From: Bacteroidota bacterium | GTDB taxonomy: Bacteria; Bacteroidota; Bacteroidia; 2-12-FULL-35-15 | Direction of reading: 5' to 3' | Length of the DNA: 64,000 nt | Assembly (NCBI GenBank): GCA_029237775.1 | Contig: JAQZBR010000004.1 | Span: forward strand, 372,001 to 436,000 | Part shown: piece after piece, positions 56,248 to 64,000 of the stretch | Numbering within the stretch: position 1 is the stretch's first letter | How the letters are laid out: each line of letters opens with the position of its first letter | The notes under the pieces: generated by a model | The model's input: only the letters and a program-made list of their open reading frames with translations | Databases searched by the model: none | Told to the model about the DNA's origin: nothing | Position numbers and translations under genes: made by a program

Positions 56248-57048
56248 TTATTTGGACAACTCCTTTGCTCTGTCGCGGGCATTCACTATTCCTTTTTTCA
56301 GTCCTTCTCCTACTCCGTTCTTTTCAAATGTCGAAAGAGCGGCTTCAGTAGTTCCTCCTTTTGAGGCAACTGCCTTTATTAATTCGTCCAATGATTTATT
56401 CGCAGTATTCATTAAGTGAAATGAGCCTAACATTGTTTGCTTCACAAGCATTGAAGATGTTGCCTCATTGAAACCCATTTGTTTTCCTGCCTCAATCATC
56501 TGTTTCACTAAATAGAAAAAGTAAGCAGGTCCACTACCGCTTAATGCAGTGACCGCATCCAGCAGATCCTCATTTTCAAAAAAGACTGTCCGGCCGGTGG
56601 TTGCAAGCAGGTTCTCAGCCTTGCGGATCTGTCCTATGCTCAGTATTTTATTTGCTGTAAATGCTGTCATACCCATTCCCAACTCTGCTGGTGAATTAGG
56701 CATTGCGCGAATAATATTATGCTTTAACAATGCAGATGCGATTCGTCCCATTTTCATCCCCGCCATGATCGAAATGATTATGTTTTCATTGGTCAGCACC
56801 TGGCGAAGCTCTTTGCTTAATTCATCAAAATCCTGCGGCTTAACTGCAATGATTATAATATCGCTTTGGGATATACGCTTATCATTAATCACACAGACCT
56901 CACCCAGATTCAGCTTTAGAAGTTCTGTTTTTCTTACTTCGTTTTTTTCTGCCAGCAAAAGATTTTCTTTTGAGACAATATTATATTTCAAAAAAGCACG
57001 GGCATAGATCAAACCCATGTTTCCGCATCCTACTATCGTTATTTTCAT
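56248..57048 (-). CDS. proC: Pyrroline-5-carboxylate reductase
   Basis: A 266-residue NAD(P)H-dependent enzyme, the last step of proline synthesis. N-terminal Rossmann motif VGCGNMG (about 5-11), AVKPQD, MPNSPAELGMGMTAF, and the C-terminal signature LSGSGPAYFFYLVKQM with ATTGRTVF before it. The length is normal. It is divergent from the HAD gene. Confidence 0.95.
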   Translation of the reverse strand: MKITIVGCGNMGLIYARAFLKYNIVSKENLLLAEKNEVRKTELLKLNLGEVCVINDKRISQSDIIIIAVKPQDFDELSKELRQVLTNENIIISIMAGMKMGRIASALLKHNIIRAMPNSPAELGMGMTAFTANKILSIGQIRKAENLLATTGRTVFFENEDLLDAVTALSGSGPAYFFYLVKQMIEAGKQMGFNEATSSMLVKQTMLGSFHLMNTANKSLDELIKAVASKGGTTEAALSTFEKNGVGEGLKKGIVNARDRAKELSK

Positions 57049-57135
57049 AGCTGTTAATTTGGCACAAAATTAAAACATTGCATCTGTTATCAGCCATAAT
57101 GAGTAATTTTAATCCTGCTAACAAAGACATAAATC

Positions 57136-57777
57136 TTGAAATCATATAATTACTTTCTCTTCGATCTTGACGGAACACTTACTGATCCACAAAAAGGAAT
57201 TATCAATTCCATTCAATATGCCCTAAAAAGATTTGGTATAAAAAAAGAAGATCATGAGCTGATCCATTTTATTGGCCCACCTCTCCACCATTCATTTCAA
57301 GAGATATTCGGCACTGAAGAAAAAGCATTTGAGGCAGTTGATGTTTACCGCGAGTATTATTCTACGAAAGGAATATTTGAAAATCTTGTCTATCCCGGGA
57401 TGGAAGAGCTGCTGAACGAATTAACTGCTAATAACAAAACACTTTTTGTCGCCACATCAAAACCTAAATTCTTTGCTGATCAGATCGTAAAACATTTTAA
57501 GATTGATCATCATTTTACAGCTGTAGTAGGTAGCAACCTGGATGGCACTCACACAGACAAGAAAGAGATCATTCAAACAATTCTTAATCTGGTTCCAAAT
57601 GTTGAGAAAAGGGAAATGCTGATGATCGGTGATCGTAAATTCGATATCATTGGTGCTAAATATCATGGGATTGACTGCGCAGCTGTGACCTTTGGGTACG
57701 GCAGCATCGAGGAATTACAAAATGAACAACCCACGTATGTTATTAACAGAATAGAGGAACTGAAAAACTTGATCTAA
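57136..57777 (+). CDS. HAD-superfamily phosphatase (Gph-like)
   Basis: A 213-residue HAD subfamily IA hydrolase: FDLDGTLTDP (about 9-18, nucleophile Asp), cap domain, VATSKPK (motif II) and MIGDRKFDIIGAK (motifs III and IV). It resembles phosphoglycolate phosphatase and PNPase-type enzymes; the substrate is not resolved. No ATG is in frame near the N terminus, so TTG 57136 is used; it puts the nucleophile motif at the usual distance. Confidence 0.85.
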   Translation: MKSYNYFLFDLDGTLTDPQKGIINSIQYALKRFGIKKEDHELIHFIGPPLHHSFQEIFGTEEKAFEAVDVYREYYSTKGIFENLVYPGMEELLNELTANNKTLFVATSKPKFFADQIVKHFKIDHHFTAVVGSNLDGTHTDKKEIIQTILNLVPNVEKREMLMIGDRKFDIIGAKYHGIDCAAVTFGYGSIEELQNEQPTYVINRIEELKNLI

Positions 57778-57788
57778 ATTCTGCAGAA

Positions 57789-57869
57789 CGTCATTGCGAT
57801 GGTTTCTCGCAAAAAGGGATCAAGATGAAGAGTGTCAGATAAGATTGCTTCGTTCCGCCCGCAATGGTA
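57789..57869. repeat. Decayed dispersed repeat
   Basis: CGTCATTGCGATGG at the left and AGATTGCTTCGTTCCGCCCG followed by CAATGG at the right are partly inverted and resemble the ends of a short intergenic repeat I know from many bacterial genomes. It lies in the 271-bp gap between the HAD gene and sucB. The rest of that gap (57960-57990, CGCGCCTTTGCGACTTCGTG) is similar repeat-like DNA without a gene. Confidence 0.5.
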
Positions 57870-58002
57870 TCCGATATTAAAGCGGCACTTCATTTCCACG
57901 AATCCGTTGGCTATAAATTAACGGTGAAAATGTGAACAGTAAATCCCTCACAAAAATCAATATTAAAACTTCGCGCCTTTGCGACTTCGTGGTAAAACTA
58001 AA

Positions 58003-58028
58003 AAAGGCCGTCCGCAAGGACAGCCTTT
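58003..58028 (-). terminator. Rho-independent terminator after sucB
   Basis: An 11-bp stem with one mismatch, AAAGGCTGTCC with GGACGGCCTTT on the minus strand around TTGC, followed by T. It begins 20 bases after the sucB stop codon. Confidence 0.8.
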
Positions 58029-58048
58029 CATTGGAAAACGTATTCATC

Positions 58049-59293
58049 TTATAATCCCAAAACGATCTCATTCGGATCTTTACCACCAAACAACATCTTC
58101 GTAGGATTCTCCAGCATCTCTTTCACTTTAACAAGGAAACCAACCGACTCACGGCCATCGATAATTCTGTGATCGTATGATAAAGCAACGTACATCATCG
58201 GGCGAATTACCACCTGGCCATTAACTGCTACAGGGCGCTCAACCACATTGTGCATTCCAAGAATAGCACTTTGAGGAGGATTGATAATTGGCGTGCTCAT
58301 CATCGATCCAAACACTCCACCGTTGGTGATAGTGAATGTTCCACCGCTCATATCTTCCAGAGTGATCTTATTATCTCTTGCTTTCAGGGCCAGATTTTTA
58401 ATTGCCGTTTCGATTTCTGCAAGGCTCATCTGCTCAGCATTACGAACTACAGGGACAACAAGACCCTTTGGTGCGCTTACCGCGATTCCGATATCTGCAT
58501 ACTTGTGATACACGATCTCTTCTCCGTCAATCATTGCATTCACCGCAGGGAAAAGGTTCAATGCTTCTGTAACTGCTTTAGTAAAGAAGCTCATGAATCC
58601 CAAATTGGTTCCGTGTACTTCCTTGAACTTATCTTTATATTTTGCGCGCAAAGCATAAATAGCACTCATGTCCACTTCATTGAAAGTCGTCAGCATTGCT
58701 GTTTCGTTTTTCACTGAAACCAAACGCTGCGCTAGCTTCTTACGAAGAGGGCTCATCTTGCTGCGATCCGTATCTCTTGATCCACCCCAACCTGAAGCGG
58801 AGGAGCTATCGAAACCGTTTGCAAGAGCAGACAGAACATCGCCCTTAGTAATTCTTCCGTCCTTGCCACTGCCATTTAATTTCGCTGCAGGAACTTTATT
58901 TTCATCCATCAGCTTTTTGGCAGCAGGAGAAGGTGTTCCGTTCGCATAACTTTCCGACTTTGCTGTTTCTTTTACAGCTTCTTTTTTAGGCTCCGCTTTT
59001 ACTTCCGCTTTAACAGCTTCTTTTTTAGGCTCTGCCTTTTTGCTTTCACCTTTCACAGAATTATCAACTGAACAAACAACCTGTCCGACTTTTACTGTAT
59101 CTCCCTCTGCAGCTAAAATTTTAATTGCTCCCGAATCTTCAGCGTTAATTGTCAATGTCGCCTTGTCAGAATCAACTTCAGCTACCTCTTCATCCTTCTC
59201 CACATAATCACCATCCTTTTTAAGCCAGCGCGCTATTACCACTTCTGTGATTGATTCACCCGGACTCGGTACTTTCATTTCAATGATTGCCAT
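58049..59293 (-). CDS. sucB: 2-oxoglutarate dehydrogenase E2 (dihydrolipoyl succinyltransferase)
   Basis: 414 residues: lipoyl domain (about 2-76, lipoyl Lys in VDSDKATL), an Ala/Lys/Glu-rich linker (about 80-120), the E3-binding domain (about 123-160, [14 protein letters not shown]) and the catalytic domain (about 185-414) with [14 protein letters not shown] near the end. It transfers succinyl from E1 to CoA in the TCA cycle. It lies 68 bases after sucA and is followed by a terminator, so the two form an operon; E3 (lpd) is not in the window. Confidence 0.96.
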   Translation of the reverse strand: MAIIEMKVPSPGESITEVVIARWLKKDGDYVEKDEEVAEVDSDKATLTINAEDSGAIKILAAEGDTVKVGQVVCSVDNSVKGESKKAEPKKEAVKAEVKAEPKKEAVKETAKSESYANGTPSPAAKKLMDENKVPAAKLNGSGKDGRITKGDVLSALANGFDSSSASGWGGSRDTDRSKMSPLRKKLAQRLVSVKNETAMLTTFNEVDMSAIYALRAKYKDKFKEVHGTNLGFMSFFTKAVTEALNLFPAVNAMIDGEEIVYHKYADIGIAVSAPKGLVVPVVRNAEQMSLAEIETAIKNLALKARDNKITLEDMSGGTFTITNGGVFGSMMSTPIINPPQSAILGMHNVVERPVAVNGQVVIRPMMYVALSYDHRIIDGRESVGFLVKVKEMLENPTKMLFGGKDPNEIVLGL

Positions 59294-59361
59294 AATTTTT
59301 TATTTAGGATTTGGGATTACAAGAATCAAGGGATTTAAAATCCTTAATCGTTAATCCTCAA

Positions 59362-62103
59362 TTAATTTTTCACTAACTGTTTTACAAATATTTTATCTAA
59401 TATTCCCTGTTGTTGTTCTGCATGTGATTTGGAGAAACCGGTAGCCGGACTTGCATTTTCTGCACGGCCAATATATTTCAACTTCACATTTTCTGTCTCA
59501 CTGTACTTCGTGAACATACGCATCATGTGTGCCCAGGCGCCCATATTTTCAGGCTCTTCCTGTGCCCAGATATGTTCTGAAGCTCCTTTGTATTTATCAA
59601 GGATCGTTTTTAATTGCTTTGCAGGGAACGGATACAACTGCTCAATGCGAACGATCGCCACATCATCCGAAGCTGCTTTTTCTTTTGCTTCGATGAGATC
59701 GTAATAAACCTTACCTGAACAGAAAACAACTTTTTTCACAGCCTTCGCTGTTGCTGATGAATCATCGATCACTTCCTGAAATCCGCCTGTTGTGAAATCT
59801 TTTACGGATGATACACAGCTTGGGTAACGTAATAATTTTTTAGGAGTGAAGCAGATCAATGGTTTTCTGAAATCTCGTTTTATTTGTCTGCGAAGAACAT
59901 GAAACTGATTTGCAGGTGTTGTACAATTCACCACCTGCATATTATTTCCGGCACACTGCTGTAAGAATCTTTCCATACGCGCACTTGAGTGCTCAGGCCC
60001 CATTCCTTCATATCCGTGAGGCAACAGCATTACAAGGCCATTCATTCTTCTCCATTTCGCTTCCGCAGAAGTAATGAACTGATCAATAATGATCTGTGCT
60101 CCGTTAAAGAAATCACCGAATTGCGCTTCCCAGATCGTTAATGCACTTGGTGTTGACATTGAGTAACCGAACTCGAAACCAAGAACACCGTATTCAGAAA
60201 GCAATGAATTGTATATGCTTAGTTTTCCTTTTGCACCGAAATTATTCAGTGGCGTGTATTCATCTTCCGAATCTTCAACCTTCACGATCGCATGACGATG
60301 TGAGAAAGTTCCACGCTCCACATCCTGTCCGCTGAAACGTACGTTATGACCTTCATTCATCAAGGTAGCATAGGCCATCAATTCGCCCATCGCCCAATCG
60401 TAATTATCGTTTGTGATCATTGCAGCACGATCATCAAACAGTTTCTGGATCTTGTTAAAGAATTTTTTATCCTTAGGCAACTCAACCGTTTTCTTAGCTA
60501 TGTCAAGGAAGGATTTTTTGTCAACAGATGTATCCGGTGACTGATCGAACGCATTCGCGTCAGCCATCTTTAGGCCTTTCCACTGACCTTCAAGAAAGGA
60601 AGTGATCTTTGCTTTTTCTGTCTGCTTTGCTTCATCAAGCTTTTCCTGAAGGAGGTTTTTGAAGCTAGTTTCCATTTCCTTTGCAAGATCAGCAGCAATT
60701 GAGCCTTCAGCCTGTAATTGCTTGATATAGATCTCACGCGGATTCGGGTGAGATGCAATAGCCTTATACAATAACGGTTGCGTAAAACGAGGCTCATCTC
60801 CCTCATTGTGCCCGTATTTACGGTAGCATAACACATCAATGAATACATCGCGCTGGAATGTCTGACGGAATTCCATCGCTAATTGAGCAGTATATACCAA
60901 CGCTTCCACATCATCACCATTCACGTGAAATACCGGTGAAAGCACTGTCTTTGCAACATCCGTACAATAGGTACTGGAACGTGCATCTAAATAATTCGTT
61001 GTAAAACCAACCTGGTTATTTATCACAACATGTATCGTTCCGCCTGTTTTGAAACCATCCAACTGGCTCATCTGCAACACTTCATACACAATTCCCTGTC
61101 CCGCCAATGCAGCATCTCCGTGAATCAATATCGGACAAACCTTTTTAAAATCACCTTTGTGGAGGGTATCGATCTTTGCGCGTGCAATACCTTCTACCAC
61201 CGGATCAACCGCTTCCAAGTGTGAAGGGTTTGGTGTAAGGCTCAAGTGGACCTGCTTACCGTTATTTGATTTCTGATCGCTTGAATAGCCCATGTGATAC
61301 TTCACATCGCCATCAAACACTGAATCTTCAGAAGGGCGCCCTTCAAATTCAGTAAAAATATCTTTGTATGTTTTATTCAGGATGTTGGCAAGTACATTCA
61401 GCCTTCCGCGATGCGCCATTCCAATAACGAAATCTTCAATTCCGAGGTCGGCACCTTTCTCGCAAACAGCGTCAAGAGCCGGAATAGTAGCTTCAGCGCC
61501 TTCAAGGGAAAAACGCTTTTGTCCGACAAATTTAGTGTGAAGGAAATTCTCGAAAACAACTGCCTGATTAAGCTTGTTAAGAATCACCTTCTTCTCATCA
61601 ATGGAAAATTTCGGAGTGTTCTTAGAGCTTTCCATTTTTTCCTGAAGCCATTTGATCACTTCAGGTGTACGGATGTACATGTATTCTGCACCTATCGACT
61701 GACAATAGGTTTGCTCTAAATGAGCGATGATATCTTTTAATTTTGCAGCACCAATTCCGATCTGTGTTCCTGCCTGGAAAGTAGTTTCCAGATCCGATGA
61801 GCTTAAACCGAAATTCTCGATAGCAAGATTTGGAAAATATTGTCTGCGTTCGCGAACCGGATTTGTCTTGGTGAATAAATGTCCGCGCGTACGATACGCA
61901 TTCACAAGATTTAAAACATCAAACTCTTTCTTTACATTTTGAGGAATTTCCCCCGAATCTTCATAGTTTTTACGCGCAAATTCAAACCCCGCGAAAAAAT
62001 GACGCCAATCCTGTTCAACTGAATTATTATCCTTCAAATATTGTTGAAATAATTCTTCCATTGCAACAACATCTCCGTTACCTAAAAACGAAAACTTATC
62101 CAT
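59362..62103 (-). CDS. sucA: 2-oxoglutarate dehydrogenase E1
   Basis: A 913-residue thiamine-diphosphate enzyme: N-terminal E2-contact segment (MEELFQQYLKDNNSVEQDWRHFF region, about 15-45), then GMAHRGRLNVLANI, HGDAALAGQGIVYE (ThDP/Mg-binding), VINNQVGFTTN, and C-terminal transketolase-like motifs (GTFSHRHA, LMLLPHGYEGMGPEHSSARMER broken here as VMLLPHGYEG and PEHSSARMER). ATG 62103 is chosen because a minus-7 element sits at 62122-62129, over the alternative upstream start. Confidence 0.96.
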   Translation of the reverse strand: MDKFSFLGNGDVVAMEELFQQYLKDNNSVEQDWRHFFAGFEFARKNYEDSGEIPQNVKKEFDVLNLVNAYRTRGHLFTKTNPVRERRQYFPNLAIENFGLSSSDLETTFQAGTQIGIGAAKLKDIIAHLEQTYCQSIGAEYMYIRTPEVIKWLQEKMESSKNTPKFSIDEKKVILNKLNQAVVFENFLHTKFVGQKRFSLEGAEATIPALDAVCEKGADLGIEDFVIGMAHRGRLNVLANILNKTYKDIFTEFEGRPSEDSVFDGDVKYHMGYSSDQKSNNGKQVHLSLTPNPSHLEAVDPVVEGIARAKIDTLHKGDFKKVCPILIHGDAALAGQGIVYEVLQMSQLDGFKTGGTIHVVINNQVGFTTNYLDARSSTYCTDVAKTVLSPVFHVNGDDVEALVYTAQLAMEFRQTFQRDVFIDVLCYRKYGHNEGDEPRFTQPLLYKAIASHPNPREIYIKQLQAEGSIAADLAKEMETSFKNLLQEKLDEAKQTEKAKITSFLEGQWKGLKMADANAFDQSPDTSVDKKSFLDIAKKTVELPKDKKFFNKIQKLFDDRAAMITNDNYDWAMGELMAYATLMNEGHNVRFSGQDVERGTFSHRHAIVKVEDSEDEYTPLNNFGAKGKLSIYNSLLSEYGVLGFEFGYSMSTPSALTIWEAQFGDFFNGAQIIIDQFITSAEAKWRRMNGLVMLLPHGYEGMGPEHSSARMERFLQQCAGNNMQVVNCTTPANQFHVLRRQIKRDFRKPLICFTPKKLLRYPSCVSSVKDFTTGGFQEVIDDSSATAKAVKKVVFCSGKVYYDLIEAKEKAASDDVAIVRIEQLYPFPAKQLKTILDKYKGASEHIWAQEEPENMGAWAHMMRMFTKYSETENVKLKYIGRAENASPATGFSKSHAEQQQGILDKIFVKQLVKN

Positions 62104-62121
62104 ATCCTTAGTGTAAGGAAA

Positions 62122-62129
62122 CAAATTTA
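62122..62129 (-). promoter_or_regulatory. Minus-7 element for sucAB
   Basis: TAAATTTG on the minus strand, a full match to TAnnTTTG, 18 bases before the sucA ATG. Confidence 0.6.
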
Positions 62130-62193
62130 AGATTTTTAGCTGAAAAAGGGAAGAATTTGGAGGTATTTCTCGGCACGCCTCAAACCCTTATCA

Positions 62194-62547
62194 TTACTTG
62201 CTTTTATAATGATTTCGGATCACCACCTTTTGCAGTTCACGTTTTATGATAAGATCGGTAATTATTGCCGAAAAAGGCTCAGAGGAATTATTATCGACTG
62301 CCTTCTTCACCTGCTCATCATTCAGATCGATCCGATATAGAATTCCCATAAACTTTGAACGGTTGGAATCTATTAACGTTTTAATGTGCGGCTCTATTTG
62401 ATCGAAGAGCTCCTCGTATGCATTGTAAGCATTCCCTGAAAAATTAATTTCCATTCCGAACATTTCAAAATCCTTGATGATCTGATCGGCTGTAGCCTTG
62501 ATCAAATCGAGCTGGTTGAAATATCGGGAGAGGTCGGAGAAGTTCAT
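62194..62547 (-). CDS. Hypothetical protein
   Basis: 117 residues, mainly alpha-helical by sequence, no signal peptide: NQLDLIKATADQIIKDFEMFG, shortened here, then AYNAYEELFDQIEPHIKTLI and SAIITDLIIKRELQKVVIR. No family was recognised. It starts 12 bases after the membrane-protein gene at 62560 and is probably its operon partner. Confidence 0.65.
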   Translation of the reverse strand: MNFSDLSRYFNQLDLIKATADQIIKDFEMFGMEINFSGNAYNAYEELFDQIEPHIKTLIDSNRSKFMGILYRIDLNDEQVKKAVDNNSSEPFSAIITDLIIKRELQKVVIRNHYKSK

Positions 62548-62559
62548 TTTCTATCCTTT

Positions 62560-63357
62560 TCAGCTCCCGATTTTTCCATACCGTTGATACTCGGAAAAAT
62601 ATAAAACGATTTTTTTACCGTTTTTAATAACCGGATAAAACAGTTCATAATGTCCGTCAATTGAACTAAACCTGACTTCCTCCACCCTATCATAAAAAAC
62701 TCCAATTAAATATTTTCTTTCTTCTTCGGTAGTTTCTTGAATAAAATCAATTTTCACGGGCCCTATGGAGTCATTGTTATTTCTGTGGTAAGTCCTGAAT
62801 CCAAGAAAAACTTTTGACTTATCAATGCTATCAGCAACAATTACAGTGACAAAAGGGAAGTGTTTATCTGTCTTAGCAAACAAATCCAGTGTATTATCAG
62901 TTTCCATGATCCATTTCTCATTGAAAGAATAGTTGACAAGCTTTTCAGACTTTTCCAAATTACTTTCAACAATAGATTTTGCCGATGCAATTAACATTTT
63001 TTCTTTTTTCCGCGAAGTAAGATAATCACCGCCAAACAAAAGCCCGAATATCAAGGGAAAGCTTAACCCAAAAACAATTCCCAATCTTTTGGATCCCTGT
63101 TTCGACATCTGAATGTCATCGACATTGTGCCTGTCCGCAATTCGCGTCAAATTAAACATCAGATTAATTATTAAGGCTCCAACCATCAACGCGAGGATTC
63201 CAACCACACTTAAATAAAATGTTTCGGTAAGATTCTCCCTAAATACCTTAAGACCAAAAACTGTTATTGAAATAAATATAAACACCCAATACACCAACAG
63301 TACTATTGAGGTAATACCTATTACATTACTTAATTTAACCAATGCTTTATTATTCAT
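62560..63357 (-). CDS. Hypothetical membrane protein
   Basis: About 265 residues with three predicted membrane helices (about 12-33, 45-70 and 92-112), the last preceding a soluble domain of about 150 residues (ESNLEKSEKLVNYSF, TVIVADSIDKSKVFLGF, VEEVRFSSIDGHYELFYP). It does not match a family I know. ATG 63357 or GTG 63363 can serve as start. Confidence 0.68.
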   Translation of the reverse strand: MNNKALVKLSNVIGITSIVLLVYWVFIFISITVFGLKVFRENLTETFYLSVVGILALMVGALIINLMFNLTRIADRHNVDDIQMSKQGSKRLGIVFGLSFPLIFGLLFGGDYLTSRKKEKMLIASAKSIVESNLEKSEKLVNYSFNEKWIMETDNTLDLFAKTDKHFPFVTVIVADSIDKSKVFLGFRTYHRNNNDSIGPVKIDFIQETTEEERKYLIGVFYDRVEEVRFSSIDGHYELFYPVIKNGKKIVLYFSEYQRYGKIGS

Positions 63358-63410
63358 CTCCACATATCTAAATTAGCGTTCATTATCATTTTAAGTGATG
63401 AATTTTCATT

Positions 63411-63731
63411 TCATTTTTTTATTCTATCCAGCCTCAATCGCGCAACCACTCTATCATTTACGATATGCTCATTGATGATCTCATCCACATCACTTAACTC
63501 AACACCCACATAGAAAACTCCTTCGGGGTACACTACAATCGTTTGTCCGTAATCACAAATATCCAGACAACCTGCCTTTTGTGCACGAAGCTTAACGGGC
63601 AAATTCTTTTCTTTCAGCTTCTTTTTAAAAGCATCAACTATTTCCATTCCGTGCGATTCCCCGCAGCTTTTTCTGTGAGCTCCCTCAGCACGCTGATTGG
63701 TGCAGATAAAAATATGCTTTTCGTATACCAT
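63411..63731 (-). CDS. Thioredoxin-like 2Fe-2S ferredoxin
   Basis: A 106-residue protein of the thioredoxin-like [2Fe-2S] ferredoxin family, also found as a subunit in NADH dehydrogenase and hydrogenase complexes. Four Cys ligands: Cys10 (HIFICTNQR), Cys23 (KSCGESHG), Cys55 and Cys59 (AGCLDICDYG), followed by TIVVYPEGVFYVGV. The redox partner is unknown. Confidence 0.9.
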   Translation of the reverse strand: MVYEKHIFICTNQRAEGAHRKSCGESHGMEIVDAFKKKLKEKNLPVKLRAQKAGCLDICDYGQTIVVYPEGVFYVGVELSDVDEIINEHIVNDRVVARLRLDRIKK

Positions 63732-63750
63732 TGTTCTGATTCTAATTTAT

Positions 63751-63866
63751 TACGAATTTACGAATCTAATCCATTAACGATTTATTAAAATATATCTCCT
63801 TTCTAGTAACGCAGATTCGTACATTCGTATTGATTCGTATTCGCTGAAGTACAGATTCGTATATTC
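63751..63866. repeat. ATTCGTA/TACGAAT repeat cluster
   Basis: TACGAAT occurs at 63751 and 63759, and ATTCGTA at 63815, 63823, 63833 and 63855. The pair TACGAATtTACGAATC (63751-63766) and GATTCGTAcATTCGTA (63814-63829) is an inverted repeat with 15 of 16 bases matching, and part of it recurs at 63854. It lies in the gap before the last gene. Confidence 0.7.
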
Positions 63867-63888
63867 ATGAAGATTAGTTAATCCGTCA

Positions 63889-64000
63889 ATGAAGACAATT
63901 CTCATCACCGGTGCATCCGGACTAATAGGTAAGCATTTAACATCATTGCTCATAAGCAAAGGCTACCGGGTGATCCATCTTAGCCGCAAAGCTTCTACCA
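63889..64000 (+). CDS. TIGR01777-type epimerase (3' partial)
   Basis: The first 37 residues of an SDR-type nucleotide-sugar epimerase-like protein, cut by the window end. MKTILITGASGLIGKHL gives the cofactor motif at residues 7-13, and VIHLSRKAS is typical of the SDR39U1/YfcH (TIGR01777) group. The assignment is tentative given the length. Confidence 0.7.
   Translation, partial: MKTILITGASGLIGKHLTSLLISKGYRVIHLSRKAST

Noticed and set aside
58250-58717. A 155-codon plus-strand frame opposite sucB
   Set aside because: It is antisense to conserved catalytic-domain coding sequence and has no recognisable motif.
1-64000. tRNA, rRNA, riboswitch, prophage or insertion sequence genes
   Set aside because: Gaps were read on both strands; none showed a cloverleaf with T-loop and anticodon features, a known riboswitch core, or a transposase or integrase frame.

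Overview
The window reads as chromosome from a member of the Bacteroidota. The signs are type IX secretion (T9SS) C-terminal sorting domains on two secreted proteins, a SusC-like TonB receptor with an N-terminal carboxypeptidase-like domain, an OmpA protein with thrombospondin type-3 repeats, a DUF4296 lipoprotein, and the phylum's TAnnTTTG minus-7 promoter element in front of many genes. The 2-oxoglutarate dehydrogenase genes and acetyl-CoA synthetase suggest an aerobic or facultative heterotroph. I cannot name a genus. No tRNA, rRNA, CRISPR array, prophage or intact insertion sequence was seen, and no gene-free gap exceeds 300 bases.

Bases 1-11600 hold a signalling block: the 3' part of a giant hybrid kinase with twelve HAMP units of exactly 92 residues, a receiver-kinase, a CheB-CheR-PAS-kinase fusion, and a convergent single-domain response regulator. 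Bases 11660-14054 hold an alkyltransferase-like protein, trmB and a glycosyltransferase.

Bases 14035-32775 form a phosphate-response island: phoR-phoB, a TonB receptor and a T9SS-secreted protein, a lone receiver, a degenerate receiver, a SpoIIE-type phosphatase, a second PhoB-like regulator, a carbonic anhydrase, a phosphate-selective-type porin, pstS, pstCAB-phoU, and a second PhoU-like protein with a Pit transporter. At least seven promoters here carry TTAAC-like units on an 11-bp register. The distance from the last unit to the minus-7 element is close to 10, 21 or 32 bp (10 plus multiples of 11). I read these as Pho boxes; they resemble the TTAACA repeats of Bacillus PhoP more than the E. 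coli box.

Bases 32848-50000 are mixed housekeeping and envelope genes: tyrS with an altered HIGH motif, SDR and VOC enzymes, a T9SS cargo protein, an acyltransferase with a DUF72 protein, pyrC, a frameshifted DUF559 gene flanked by palindromes, polyprenol-phosphate mannosyltransferase, an RlpA-like protein and a cation:proton antiporter. Bases 49916-53270 hold an acs-LytS-LytTR unit. The rest holds an OmpA protein, proC, a HAD phosphatase, sucA-sucB, two unknown small proteins, a 2Fe-2S ferredoxin and the start of a TIGR01777-type epimerase.

The signals most worth following are the register-locked Pho boxes with the regulators they appear to control, a PstS-like lobe inserted in PstC, the twelve-unit poly-HAMP kinase, the tyrS active-site variant and the DUF559 pseudogene with its palindromes.
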